From positions 98,851-162,850 of the forward strand of contig JBGCGC010000012.1 in the NCBI GenBank assembly GCA_045110475.1: 64,000 nt of DNA. Direction: 5' to 3'. The first letter of the stretch is position 1. The number at the start of each line of letters is the position of its first letter. The stretch comes from Granulosicoccus sp045110475 (GTDB lineage Bacteria > Pseudomonadota > Gammaproteobacteria > Granulosicoccales > Granulosicoccaceae). The position numbers and the translations under genes are program-made. This document shows, one piece after another, positions 45,460-54,154 of this stretch. The notes under the pieces are model-generated. The model was given only the letters and a program-made list of their open reading frames with translations. It ran no database searches and had not been told where the DNA came from.

Positions 45460-45954
45460 ATGAACCGGCTAACGCTGTTTATTGCGACGATTGTCCTGAT
45501 TGCACCACTGATTGGGATGGCACGTCAAAGCGATCGGACCAAGCCCATTGATGTACGCGCAGATTCGTCAGAATTCGATGAAAAGGCCGGTGTGCAAACC
45601 TTGCAAGGCAATGTACAGATCACTCAGGGCACCATGCAGATCAGCGCTGATTTCATTGCGATTTCACTCAAGGACAATGGGTTGAGCAAAATAGAGGGTC
45701 GCGGCTCGCCGATAAAATTTGTACAGGAAAACGAAGCCGGGGAGCTTATGCAAGGTGAGGCCAATGAAATCATCTACGATGCCATAAACGGCACACTGGT
45801 TTTGCAGGGCGCCGCCAGCCTTTCGCAGCCAAGGCAGAACCTGACCAGCGAAAAGATTACCTTCGATTCAAAAACACAGAAAGTCAGTGCCAAAGGTGGT
45901 GGTGACAACGGCCGCGTCAGTATCCAGATACAGCCGCCGAGTACCGGACAATGA
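45460..45954 (+). CDS. lptA: LPS transport periplasmic protein LptA
   Basis: LptA forms the periplasmic bridge for LPS. The start at MNRLTLFIATIVLIAPLIGMA gives a normal signal peptide (164 residues total); an in-frame GTG at 45427 would place 11 polar residues before it. The OstA-like domain is clear: PIDVRADSSEFDEKAGVQTLQGNVQITQG-like repeats and ANEIIYDAINGTLVLQGAA. It precedes lptB by 10 bases. Confidence 0.93.
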   Translation: MNRLTLFIATIVLIAPLIGMARQSDRTKPIDVRADSSEFDEKAGVQTLQGNVQITQGTMQISADFIAISLKDNGLSKIEGRGSPIKFVQENEAGELMQGEANEIIYDAINGTLVLQGAASLSQPRQNLTSEKITFDSKTQKVSAKGGGDNGRVSIQIQPPSTGQ

Positions 45955-45964
45955 GCCCCCACCG

Positions 45965-46699
45965 ATGACAGCGCAACGCACCTTGAGTGCACAAGGACTG
46001 CATAAAGCTTATAAAAAGAGAAGAATCCTTGAAGGGGTTTCCCTCTCTGTAAAAAGCGGTGATGTGGTTGGACTACTGGGTCCTAATGGCGCTGGAAAAA
46101 CCACCTGTTTCTACATGGTGGTTGGACTCGTCAAACCCGATCAGGGCGCTATCAAGCTTGATGACACAGACATCACCACCCATCCGATGCATGAGCGTGC
46201 GCGCCTGGGTGTGGGCTACCTGCCACAGGAAGCCTCTGTCTTTCGACAGCTAACGGTCAGCCAGAACATCATGGCCATTCTTGAAACCCGAAAAAGCATG
46301 GATTTGCAGAGCCGGCAGGACAAATTGGAGATTTTGCTGGAGGAACTCCAGATCACGCATATCAGGGACAGCCTTGGCATCAGCCTGTCAGGTGGCGAAA
46401 GGCGTCGAGTGGAAATTGCACGCGCGCTCTCCGCAGATCCCGGATTCATTCTGCTCGATGAGCCGTTTGCCGGCGTGGATCCAATCTCCGTGCTGGACAT
46501 ACAGCGCATTATCATTCACCTGAAAGAGCGCAATATCGGCGTTCTGATTACCGATCACAACGTCCGCGAAACGCTAGGAATTTGTGACGCAGCCTACATT
46601 TTGAGCCAAGGAAAAGTCATTGCGGAAGGCTCACCCGACCACGTACTGGCCAATGAAGAGGTTCGAAATGTCTATCTGGGAGAGAATTTCAAGATTTAA
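45965..46699 (+). CDS. lptB: LPS export ABC transporter ATPase LptB
   Basis: LptB powers LPS extraction from the inner membrane with LptFG (not in the window). At 244 residues it shows Walker A GPNGAGKTTCFYMVVGL (39-55), Q-loop GYLPQEASVFR, signature LSGGERRRVEIARAL, Walker B FILLDEPFAGVDP and the H-loop VLITDHNVRETL. The ATG at 45965 gives the family start; an upstream extension lies within lptA. Confidence 0.96.
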   Translation: MTAQRTLSAQGLHKAYKKRRILEGVSLSVKSGDVVGLLGPNGAGKTTCFYMVVGLVKPDQGAIKLDDTDITTHPMHERARLGVGYLPQEASVFRQLTVSQNIMAILETRKSMDLQSRQDKLEILLEELQITHIRDSLGISLSGGERRRVEIARALSADPGFILLDEPFAGVDPISVLDIQRIIIHLKERNIGVLITDHNVRETLGICDAAYILSQGKVIAEGSPDHVLANEEVRNVYLGENFKI

Positions 46700-47226
46700 C
46701 AGAGACAGCGGTTTCCGGATGATCAGTTCTGCGAATTGTTACCCGTAATGTACAGTGTCCTGCTAACCGGAGCTGTCATCGAAACTCGGCCGGGGATGAG
46801 ACCGGTAGACATCCGGTGGGCTGAGAACATTCCGCCGCCATTCCTATGCATGCAGGGATCTTGTTGAATATTAACGCTTTTTCGCTTTATCTCCCCGCCG
46901 TCATATGGACAGCAAGCACGTGTCATAACGCCAGAAATCCAGGTGAATGCGGGCATCAAGGCACTGCCTGGAGTTATTACACCTGCACCCACACTGTCGC
47001 TGCTACCCCCTGTCAGGCATTGAATCCAAACGCAGAATTTACAAATCAATGAAAATCTAACCATCCTCGGTCGCTATGGTCCCTATGTGCTTAACAGTTA
47101 ACTTGCCCCTAGAATTGCAAACTTGTAATGTAATGACAGTGTTCTATTCCGGTTTCCGGCTAGTTTATTGCGTTCAATAAAAAAATCGTGCCGATTTAAC
47201 CACAGTTCAACTCCTGGATACGCTGA
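46700..47226. other. Non-coding gap between lptB and rpoN
   Basis: About 527 bases with no supported gene. Short frames here lack ribosome-binding sites and family features. The stretch is AT-richer near rpoN, which probably contains the rpoN promoter, but no convincing -35/-10 pair was found. No terminator was recognised after lptB. Confidence 0.4.
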
Positions 47227-48762
47227 ATGAAACAGTCACTGCAAATCAAGATGGGCCAGTCGCTGGCCATGACACCGCAGCTACAACAAGCGATCAAGTT
47301 GCTGCAACTGTCGACGCTCGAGCTCCAGACAGAGATACAGTCAGCTCTTGAGAGCAATCCCATGCTCGAAATGCAGGACGAAGAGGGTTCAGAGCCGCGT
47401 GAAAACGACCTTGCCAACGAATCCAAGGAGACTCGCGAGGCGAATCGCGAAGCAGAATCAGCCCGCGCCGAAGAAAAGCAGACTGCAACAGAAACCGAAC
47501 TGGCTGGCGAGAACGACGGTGGCTCGGACGACATCATGCCAGAGGAGTTACCTGTGGACAGCGGCTGGGACGATATCTACGACTCCGCGCAACCCACAAG
47601 CTCAGGCTCAGCCAGCAGCGATGGAGAATCGCGCGACTTCACAGAGTTTCACAACGCCGGCATCACCAGTATCCAGGATCATCTGAATGAGCAAATCCGG
47701 TTTGCACCGCTATCCGAGCGCGATCAGGTTATTGCCGAAACCATCATCGATGCCGTTGATGATAACGGCTACTTGCTGGACGGTGTAGATGCGCTGCTAG
47801 AAGGATTGAATCGCGAACTCACCGATCCCGAACAGATGTTTGTGCTGGATGAGTTCGAGACTGTTTTGCACCTTGTCCAGCATCTTGACCCACCCGGTTG
47901 TGCCGCACGCGATGCGAGCGAGTGCATGAACATCCAGTTAAGCCAGTTGCCAGACTCCGAGCCTGTAAATCATGCCCAGGTCATTGTGAAGAAACATCTT
48001 GATCTACTGGCCGCACATGACTTTGCACGTTTGCGACGCTTGCTTAAAATTACCGAAGAACAATTACAGGAAGCTATCGCATTGATACGTTCCCTGAACC
48101 CAAGACCCGGACGTCAACTGGTTAATGATCACGACCAGTATATTGTTCCTGATGTATTCGTCAAGAAAGTCAAAGGCGTATGGCGTGTAGAGCTCAATCC
48201 TGATATTGCACCAAAGCTTGGTATTAACGCGTTATACGCTGGCATGGTTAAACGTGCAGACAAAAGCGATGACAATAACTTCATGCGTAACCACTTGCAG
48301 GAAGCACGCTGGTTTATCAAGAGCCTGCAAAGCCGTAATGAAACCCTACTGCGTGTTGCCACTGCCATAGTAGAACGACAGAGAAGTTTTCTCGAGTATG
48401 GTGATGAGGCCATGAAACCCCTTGTTTTACGCGATATTGCTGAGCAACTGAGCCTTCACGAGTCAACGATTTCACGTGTTACCACGCACAAGTACATACA
48501 TACACCGCGCGGAATTTTCGAATTCAAGTATTTCTTTTCCAGCCATGTATCAACAGCTAACGGTGGAGAATGTTCTGCAACTGCGATACGTGCCATGATA
48601 CGAAAGTTCATCGCTGCAGAGGACGCCACGAAACCGTTATCGGACAGTAAAATTGCCAGTACGTTAGTCGCAGAAGGAATACAGGTTGCGCGAAGGACGG
48701 TAGCCAAGTATCGTGAATCCATGGCTATTCCGCCATCGAATGAACGCAAGCGTATGAACTAA
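47227..48762 (+). CDS. rpoN: RNA polymerase sigma-54 factor
   Basis: RpoN directs polymerase to -24/-12 promoters activated by enhancer-binding proteins. The 511-residue protein has the Gln/Leu-rich activator-interacting region I (MKQSLQIKMGQSLAMTPQLQQAIKLLQ-like), a long acidic region II, the core-binding domain, a helix-turn-helix (DIAEQLSLHESTISRV), and the C-terminal RpoN box ARRTVAKYRESMAIP. Downstream hpf and ptsN are the standard rpoN neighbours. Confidence 0.97.
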   Translation: MKQSLQIKMGQSLAMTPQLQQAIKLLQLSTLELQTEIQSALESNPMLEMQDEEGSEPRENDLANESKETREANREAESARAEEKQTATETELAGENDGGSDDIMPEELPVDSGWDDIYDSAQPTSSGSASSDGESRDFTEFHNAGITSIQDHLNEQIRFAPLSERDQVIAETIIDAVDDNGYLLDGVDALLEGLNRELTDPEQMFVLDEFETVLHLVQHLDPPGCAARDASECMNIQLSQLPDSEPVNHAQVIVKKHLDLLAAHDFARLRRLLKITEEQLQEAIALIRSLNPRPGRQLVNDHDQYIVPDVFVKKVKGVWRVELNPDIAPKLGINALYAGMVKRADKSDDNNFMRNHLQEARWFIKSLQSRNETLLRVATAIVERQRSFLEYGDEAMKPLVLRDIAEQLSLHESTISRVTTHKYIHTPRGIFEFKYFFSSHVSTANGGECSATAIRAMIRKFIAAEDATKPLSDSKIASTLVAEGIQVARRTVAKYRESMAIPPSNERKRMN

Positions 48763-48988
48763 TGAATGACACACAGGTCTGTTTACAGTGTTACCCGGCA
48801 GCATTGTCATCAGTGCAATGTTCGAGTGGAACCTTTGGCCTGTATTACAGCGGTACTGTTACCGCTGCCCACCCTGGGGGGACACGCAATGGTCCCCGAC
48901 AAGCTGCGAAGGTCACGCTTCTTCAGTGGCCGTTCGCAAATCCTTTGACCACACCGTTTTACACAACGTTGAACAACAGGAGATGCCC

Positions 48989-49306
48989 ATGAATCTTACC
49001 GTAACCGGCCACCACGTCGATGTGACCAGCTCGATGCGCAACTACGTGACCGACAAGATGGAACGTCTCCAGAGACGCTCCGATAGAGTATTCGGGGTCC
49101 ACGTGATTCTTTCCGTGGAAAAACTGCGCCAAAAGGCAGAAGCAACCATTCAGGTCGCGGGCACCAAATTGTACGCTGACACAACAGAGCCTGACATGTA
49201 TGCAGCCATCGACTTGCTGACTGACAAACTCGATCGCCAGCTGGTCAGGCACAAGGAAAAACTAAACACCCATCGACGGTTCAAGGAGCCAGCTATAGAG
49301 GATTAG
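48989..49306 (+). CDS. hpf: Ribosome hibernation-promoting factor (short HPF)
   Basis: HPF binds the 30S subunit and promotes 100S ribosome dimers in stationary phase. The ATG at 48989 is chosen: AGGAG ends 6 bases before it, and MNLTVTGHHVDVTSSMRNYV is the family start. At 105 residues this is the short form, without the dimerising C-terminal domain of long HPF. A further upstream open frame is unsupported. Confidence 0.94.
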   Translation: MNLTVTGHHVDVTSSMRNYVTDKMERLQRRSDRVFGVHVILSVEKLRQKAEATIQVAGTKLYADTTEPDMYAAIDLLTDKLDRQLVRHKEKLNTHRRFKEPAIED

Positions 49307-49324
49307 GAAAATTCCTCACTAATC

Positions 49325-49341
49325 AAGGGCGCGGCCCTTTT
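49325..49341 (+). terminator. Small hairpin after hpf, possible terminator
   Basis: AAGGGC and GCCCTT pair around GCG, followed by two further T residues. The stem is short and the T-tract poor, so it may only attenuate. Confidence 0.4.
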
Positions 49342-49384
49342 AATCGTACCGACGAGGGCGCACAATGCGCGTATCGCCAAAGCA

Positions 49385-49436
49385 CCCGAAGGCTCTGAAT
49401 CGCGTAGAATCAAACGCTCGCTTTAGAGCCTTCGGG
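49385..49436 (+). promoter_or_regulatory. 12-bp inverted repeat in the ptsN leader
   Basis: CCCGAAGGCTCT and AGAGCCTTCGGG are perfect reverse complements separated by 28 bases, 30 bases before the ptsN ATG. The word CGTAGAATC occurs both in the loop and again downstream. It could be an mRNA structure or an operator. Confidence 0.5.
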
Positions 49437-49465
49437 CTGAAAGACGCCGTAGAATCGAAGGCCCA

Positions 49466-50047
49466 ATGGATTTATCCGAATTACTGACACCTGAACGTAT
49501 CCGCTGCCAGTGCAACGTTCAGAGTAAAAAGCGCGCCCTACAGACTCTTGCAGAAATTCTGAGTCAGTCACTACTGCTGCCAGAGCCACAAGACGATGAC
49601 GCGGAACCCGAACCCGAGCCAAATGGCGCGATGGGCTCCCTTGCCAGCAGACTGCTGAAAACCCGCCCCAAAACCGATGACGAAGACACCGAAAAAGGCG
49701 TTTTGTCCGAAATGGCGATTCTGGATGCCTTTATCGGTCGGGAGCGGCTGGGCAGCACCAGTCTGGATCATGGCTTTGCCCTGCCCCACAGTCGCATCTG
49801 CTGCATCGACAAGCCAATTGCGGCATTCATCACGCTGGAAAACGGCGTGGATTACAACTCGACAGACAATCAGGCTGTGGATCTGGTGCTGGGGCTTCTG
49901 GTACCGGAAGAATGCAACGATGAGCACCTTAAGATCCTGGCCACGCTGGCCAAACGTTTTAGTGATGCGCAATTCCGGGAACAGATTCGTGCCCACACCT
50001 CACCTGCAGAGCTGTACGGCTATCTGGTCAGCCTGGCACCGGTATAA
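49466..50047 (+). CDS. ptsN: Nitrogen-PTS EIIA component PtsN with acidic insert
   Basis: PtsN (EIIA-Ntr) receives phosphate from the Npr/HPr relay and regulates potassium and nitrogen-linked functions. The phosphorylated histidine is H108 in HGFALPHSR. At 193 residues it is about 30-40 longer than usual: residues about 38-78 are an acidic Pro/Asp/Glu insert (PQDDDAEPEPEPNG and TDDEDTEKG) between the first helix and the EMAILDAFIGRERLGSTSL core. The following hprK starts 90 bases later. Confidence 0.93.
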   Translation: MDLSELLTPERIRCQCNVQSKKRALQTLAEILSQSLLLPEPQDDDAEPEPEPNGAMGSLASRLLKTRPKTDDEDTEKGVLSEMAILDAFIGRERLGSTSLDHGFALPHSRICCIDKPIAAFITLENGVDYNSTDNQAVDLVLGLLVPEECNDEHLKILATLAKRFSDAQFREQIRAHTSPAELYGYLVSLAPV

Positions 50048-50137
50048 GCCCGGCCTGCAGGTGATTACACAGTCAGAAGACACCGAACTGGTATGGCGTA
50101 GCGACTTTCGTGTACACACCACGGCCGGGCATCGCTA

Positions 50138-51184
50138 ATGGCATCCCGCCAACTAACCGTCGGACAGGCTTTCGAGGCACTCAATCTCGAACTGGAGTTG
50201 CGCTGGATTGCGGGTCTGTCCGCCAGTTCACGGCTAGTTACCCGGGACAAGATCAAGGGCAAAAGACCCCGCCTGCTAGGACCTCTGAACTTCAACAGCC
50301 CCAACAGGATCCAGCTTCTGGGCGCCTCAGAGGTCAACCTTTACAGCCGGCTCACAGAGATCGATCAGGACAGGTTTGAATATCCGCTGATTGACACCTG
50401 CGACATGATGGTCATTTCGGACGATCTACCCGCACCACAATGCCTGATCGACCTTGCTGAACGCGAGCGCATCGCTCTAATGACCTCGGAACTGGACTAC
50501 AGCACACTGCACAGCCGCATGCGAAACCAGCTCACGCACCTGTTGGCAGAACGTGAAATCATTCACGGTGTCATGATGGATGTACACGGCACCGGGATAC
50601 TGATTACCGGCGAGGCCAGTGTGGGAAAAAGCGAACTCGCACTGGAACTTGTCAGCCGCGGACATATTCTGGTTGCCGACGATGCCCCGGAATTTACCCG
50701 TATCGCCTCCGGCACCATCGAATGTCAGTGTCCCCCGCTCCTTCAGGACTTTCTCGAAGTCAGAGGTCTGGGGATACTCAATATCGCCCTGATGTATGGC
50801 GATGCTCATACTCGCGAACGCAAGATTCTGCGATTTATCGTCCATTTACAACCCGTTGCCGGAGACGATTATGCCAGGGAACTTTCGTCCATTGCCGGCG
50901 ATCGAATTTCTGAACCTTCTGATACGCGCGAGGTACTGGGTGTTAATGTTCCCAGACGCACACTTCCTGTCGCCCCAGGGCGTAACATAGCCGTGCTGGT
51001 GGAAGCCGCCGTACGCGACCAGATTCTGCGTGCGGGTGGTTACAGCGCCTCAGGCGATCTCATTGAAAAACAGCAATTGGCTTTATCCAGATCAACCACG
51101 CGCAGCGCAGCACTGGTAAAGGAAGACGTATTATCCAAAAGCGCCACACCAAAACCCAAGTCGGGCACTGAAAAAGAACGCTGA
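50138..51184 (+). CDS. hprK: HPr kinase/phosphorylase
   Basis: HprK phosphorylates and dephosphorylates Ser46 of HPr. The 348-residue protein has the N-terminal MurE-like domain and the kinase domain with H143 (IIHGVMMDVHGTG), the Walker A GEASVGKS (158-165), and the HprK signature LEVRGLGILNI (206-216). The Walker A motif and HPr's Ser46 are both intact, so the regulatory cycle is probably functional. HprK in Gram-negatives is typically in such rpoN-linked incomplete PTS clusters. Confidence 0.95.
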   Translation: MASRQLTVGQAFEALNLELELRWIAGLSASSRLVTRDKIKGKRPRLLGPLNFNSPNRIQLLGASEVNLYSRLTEIDQDRFEYPLIDTCDMMVISDDLPAPQCLIDLAERERIALMTSELDYSTLHSRMRNQLTHLLAEREIIHGVMMDVHGTGILITGEASVGKSELALELVSRGHILVADDAPEFTRIASGTIECQCPPLLQDFLEVRGLGILNIALMYGDAHTRERKILRFIVHLQPVAGDDYARELSSIAGDRISEPSDTREVLGVNVPRRTLPVAPGRNIAVLVEAAVRDQILRAGGYSASGDLIEKQQLALSRSTTRSAALVKEDVLSKSATPKPKSGTEKER

Positions 51185-51189
51185 ATCAC

Positions 51190-52053
51190 ATGACTCGAGT
51201 AACCATCGTCACCGGACTTTCCGGCTCAGGCAAAAGTGTGGCCTTGCATACGCTCGAGGACGAAGGGTTCTTCTGTATCGACAACCTGCCCTCTCAACTC
51301 CTGTCAGACATCATCGACAAATTGCTTGCCAGCGGGTCTGTCCTCTATGAAAGGCTGGCAATTGGCATTGACATGCGCAGTGAACGTGCATCGGCAGACA
51401 ATCTGCTGAAACTGTTAAACGATTTGCGTGCCAGGCAGGACACCGAAGTGGAAGTGCTGTTTCTTGACACCGACCGTTCGACGCTTGTAACGCGGTTCTC
51501 CGAAACCCGCCGCAAGCATCCGCTGAGCACTCAGGATCTGCCCCTGATAAGTGCCATTGACGAAGAAGCAAGACTACTGGACCCCGTCAAGTCTCAAGCG
51601 GAGCTGGTCGTTGATACCTCAGCGCTGAATCTGCATGAACTGCGCGACGTCATACGCACCTATCTGCTAGGAAAAACCCAGGTAGGACTGGCGCTTATCT
51701 TCCAGTCGTTTGGCTTTAAACACGGGACCCCGGCAAGTACCGACTTCATGTTCGATGTACGTTGCCTGCCCAATCCATACTGGGAACCTGATCTGCGAAG
51801 CTTTGACGGTCGCGAGCAGCCCATCATCACCTTCCTCGAAGAGAAGCAGGATGTGCAGGAAATGTATACTGACATCAAGAATTTCGTAACACGCTGGTTG
51901 CCAATGTTCGAGGATGAAAACCGTGCTTATCTCACTGTGTCAGTAGGATGCACTGGTGGACGCCATCGTTCGGTGTATCTGATTGAAAGGCTGTTTACCC
52001 ATTTCAGCAACAATCGCAACAACGTCTCACGTCGTCATCGAGAGATTTCCTGA
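51190..52053 (+). CDS. rapZ: RNase adapter / P-loop protein RapZ
   Basis: RapZ is a GlcN6P-sensing adapter which in E. coli targets sRNA GlmZ to RNase E. At 287 residues it has the Walker A GLSGSGKS (9-16), DNLPSQLL, FLDTDRSTLVTRFSETRRKHPL-like sequence and the C-terminal SVGCTGGRHRSVYLIE motif. It begins 5 bases after hprK. A GlmZ-type role here is family-based. Confidence 0.96.
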   Translation: MTRVTIVTGLSGSGKSVALHTLEDEGFFCIDNLPSQLLSDIIDKLLASGSVLYERLAIGIDMRSERASADNLLKLLNDLRARQDTEVEVLFLDTDRSTLVTRFSETRRKHPLSTQDLPLISAIDEEARLLDPVKSQAELVVDTSALNLHELRDVIRTYLLGKTQVGLALIFQSFGFKHGTPASTDFMFDVRCLPNPYWEPDLRSFDGREQPIITFLEEKQDVQEMYTDIKNFVTRWLPMFEDENRAYLTVSVGCTGGRHRSVYLIERLFTHFSNNRNNVSRRHREIS

Positions 52054-52123
52054 CCATGCATACCGTTAACGTCAACGTTGGCAACGCTAGCAACAGCTTG
52101 TCGATAACCCTCAAGAAACACCT

Positions 52124-52393
52124 GTGATTTCACGCGAACTCCTAATTATCAACAAACTGGGCCTGCATGCACGCGCGGCAGCCAAGCTTGTCAAACTCTC
52201 GTCATCTTTCGAGTCCAGTATCGACATAGAGAAAGACGGCCAGCGAGTCAATAGCAAGAGCATTATGGGCGTGATGATGCTCGCTGCCAGTTGCGGCACA
52301 CACGTTACCATCATGGCAGAAGGCCAAGACCAGGACGAGGCCATTGAGGCTATCACCGATCTTATCAATCGTCGGTTCGACGAAGAGGAGTAG
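52124..52393 (+). CDS. Phosphocarrier HPr/NPr
   Basis: An 89-residue HPr-family protein carrying both regulatory sites: H15 (KLGLHARAAAKLV), phosphorylated by enzyme I, and S46 (VNSKSIMGVMML), the HprK target. The start is a GTG with weak ribosome-binding sequence. It lies between rapZ and enzyme I. An EIIA-Man gene, often present in front of HPr in such clusters, is absent. Confidence 0.93.
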   Translation: MISRELLIINKLGLHARAAAKLVKLSSSFESSIDIEKDGQRVNSKSIMGVMMLAASCGTHVTIMAEGQDQDEAIEAITDLINRRFDEEE

Positions 52394-52398
52394 CAGGC

Positions 52399-54150
52399 AT
52401 GAGCCTGATGTTTACAGGCATCGGAGTCTCCCGCGGCATAGCCATTGGCAATGCCTACCTGCTTCGCCGTAACCAGATTGATGTCACCTCCAGAGAGCTT
52501 TCCAAAAAAGCGGTACCGGCTGAAATCCGCAGGCTCAAGCGCGCTATCAAAGCTTCTCGTGAACAACTGCTAACAACACGCGATAACATTCCCAAGGATG
52601 CACCATCGGATGTCAGCTCGTTCATCGAAACCCATATTCTCATGCTCGATGACACTACCTTGTCGCAGCGTCCTATCGAGATCATCAAGTCAGACCTGAT
52701 CAATGCAGAAGCCGCGTTGCAACGTCAGCGCGAAGAGCTCAGCCGTGTTTTTGGCTCTATGGAAGATACCTATCTTGCCACTCGCATAGACGACGTCAAC
52801 CATGTCATTGACTCGGTACTGCGCGCCATGGACGATGGTGCTGAGCATGTCGTGGGATCAGAACACTGGAAAGGCCAGATCATTGTCGCTGATGACCTGA
52901 CACCTGCCGACACAGTAGCCATGCAGCATCATGGGGTGGCAGGTTTTGTCACTGAAACAGGCGGGCAACTTTCGCACACGGCGATTCTTGCCAGAAGCCT
53001 GGGTATTCCAGCCATTGTCGGTGTGCCAGGTATTCGTCGCTATGTAAAAGCGGGGGAAACCCTGACCCTGGACGGGAACGCCGGTATGGTGCTGGCCGAA
53101 CCCACCGACGATATGCTGAGTGATTTCAAACGCCAGCAGAAAGAGACCAAACAAAAACGCAAAGAGCTTGGCAAGCTCATCGATACCGACGCCATTACCC
53201 TTGACGGGGTTGCATTGAAGCTATCAGCCAATATCGAAATTGAAGAAGATATCAAGGCACTCAAGCGTGTGAATGCCGATGGCGTCGGTCTGTATCGAAC
53301 AGAATTTCTGTACATGAATCGCGACACCATCCCATCAGAGCAGGAACACTACAAGGTCTACACAAAAGTGTTGCGGGCACTCAAGGGTGAGACACTCACG
53401 GTGCGCACAGCCGACCTTGGGTCTGACAAACAGTTGACTAGTACAGCAGCCATCACCAGCCGCCCCTTATCACATAACCCTGCGATGGGCCTTCGCGGCA
53501 TCCGATTGTGCTTTAGCGATATGCATCTGTTTCTACCGCAACTACGTGCCATATTGCGCGCCTCCGCCAAGGGTCCCATCCGCATGCTCATCCCCATGCT
53601 CACCAATGTAGCCGAGGTGGATCAATGCCTGAAGCTTGTAGAGCAGGTTAAAAAGAAACTGCGTGAAGAGAATATTGCCTTCGATGAAAAGATGCCAGTA
53701 GGTGCAATGATAGAGGTGCCCGCTGCAGCTATCTCCGCTCACCTGTTTGCGGAACGTCTGGATTTTCTGTCTATCGGCACCAACGATCTTATCCAGTACA
53801 CGCTTGCCATCGATCGTATTGATGATCAAGTGAACTACCTTTACGATCCTTTGCACCCGGCCGTGCTCTATCTGATCAAGATGGTTATCGACGCGGGCCA
53901 GGCTGCCGGCATTCCTATCGCCATGTGTGGCGAGATGGCAGGTGACGTGCGTTATGTGCGCATACTTCTGGGACTGGGTCTTACGGATTTCAGCATGCCA
54001 CCCAACCTCATTCTGGAAATCAAGAAAAACCTGAATGCGGCTCGTCGCTCGACACTGAAAAAACAAGTCGCAGCGCTTATGGCGGCAACCCACACGCCCG
54101 AAGAGCGGGCTCCTATTCTGGAAAAAATCAACGCTGTAAGCAGTAAGTAA
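52399..54150 (+). CDS. ptsI: Phosphoenolpyruvate--protein phosphotransferase (enzyme I)
   Basis: Enzyme I transfers phosphate from phosphoenolpyruvate to HPr. At 583 residues it has the HPr-binding N-terminal domain, the active H193 (GGQLSHTAILARSLGIPAIV), and the PEP-binding TIM barrel with GLYRTEFLYMNRD, SIGTNDLIQYTLAIDR and catalytic Cys in AMCGEMAGD. No GAF domain is present, unlike EI-Ntr (PtsP), so it is a plain EI serving the regulatory relay. No sugar permease is encoded in the window. Confidence 0.95.
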   Translation: MSLMFTGIGVSRGIAIGNAYLLRRNQIDVTSRELSKKAVPAEIRRLKRAIKASREQLLTTRDNIPKDAPSDVSSFIETHILMLDDTTLSQRPIEIIKSDLINAEAALQRQREELSRVFGSMEDTYLATRIDDVNHVIDSVLRAMDDGAEHVVGSEHWKGQIIVADDLTPADTVAMQHHGVAGFVTETGGQLSHTAILARSLGIPAIVGVPGIRRYVKAGETLTLDGNAGMVLAEPTDDMLSDFKRQQKETKQKRKELGKLIDTDAITLDGVALKLSANIEIEEDIKALKRVNADGVGLYRTEFLYMNRDTIPSEQEHYKVYTKVLRALKGETLTVRTADLGSDKQLTSTAAITSRPLSHNPAMGLRGIRLCFSDMHLFLPQLRAILRASAKGPIRMLIPMLTNVAEVDQCLKLVEQVKKKLREENIAFDEKMPVGAMIEVPAAAISAHLFAERLDFLSIGTNDLIQYTLAIDRIDDQVNYLYDPLHPAVLYLIKMVIDAGQAAGIPIAMCGEMAGDVRYVRILLGLGLTDFSMPPNLILEIKKNLNAARRSTLKKQVAALMAATHTPEERAPILEKINAVSSK

Positions 54151-54154
54151 ATCA

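Noticed and set aside
54151..54154. Mg2+-sensing leader (M-box) for mgtE
   Set aside because: Only 4 bases separate ptsI and mgtE, so no riboswitch can be present there.
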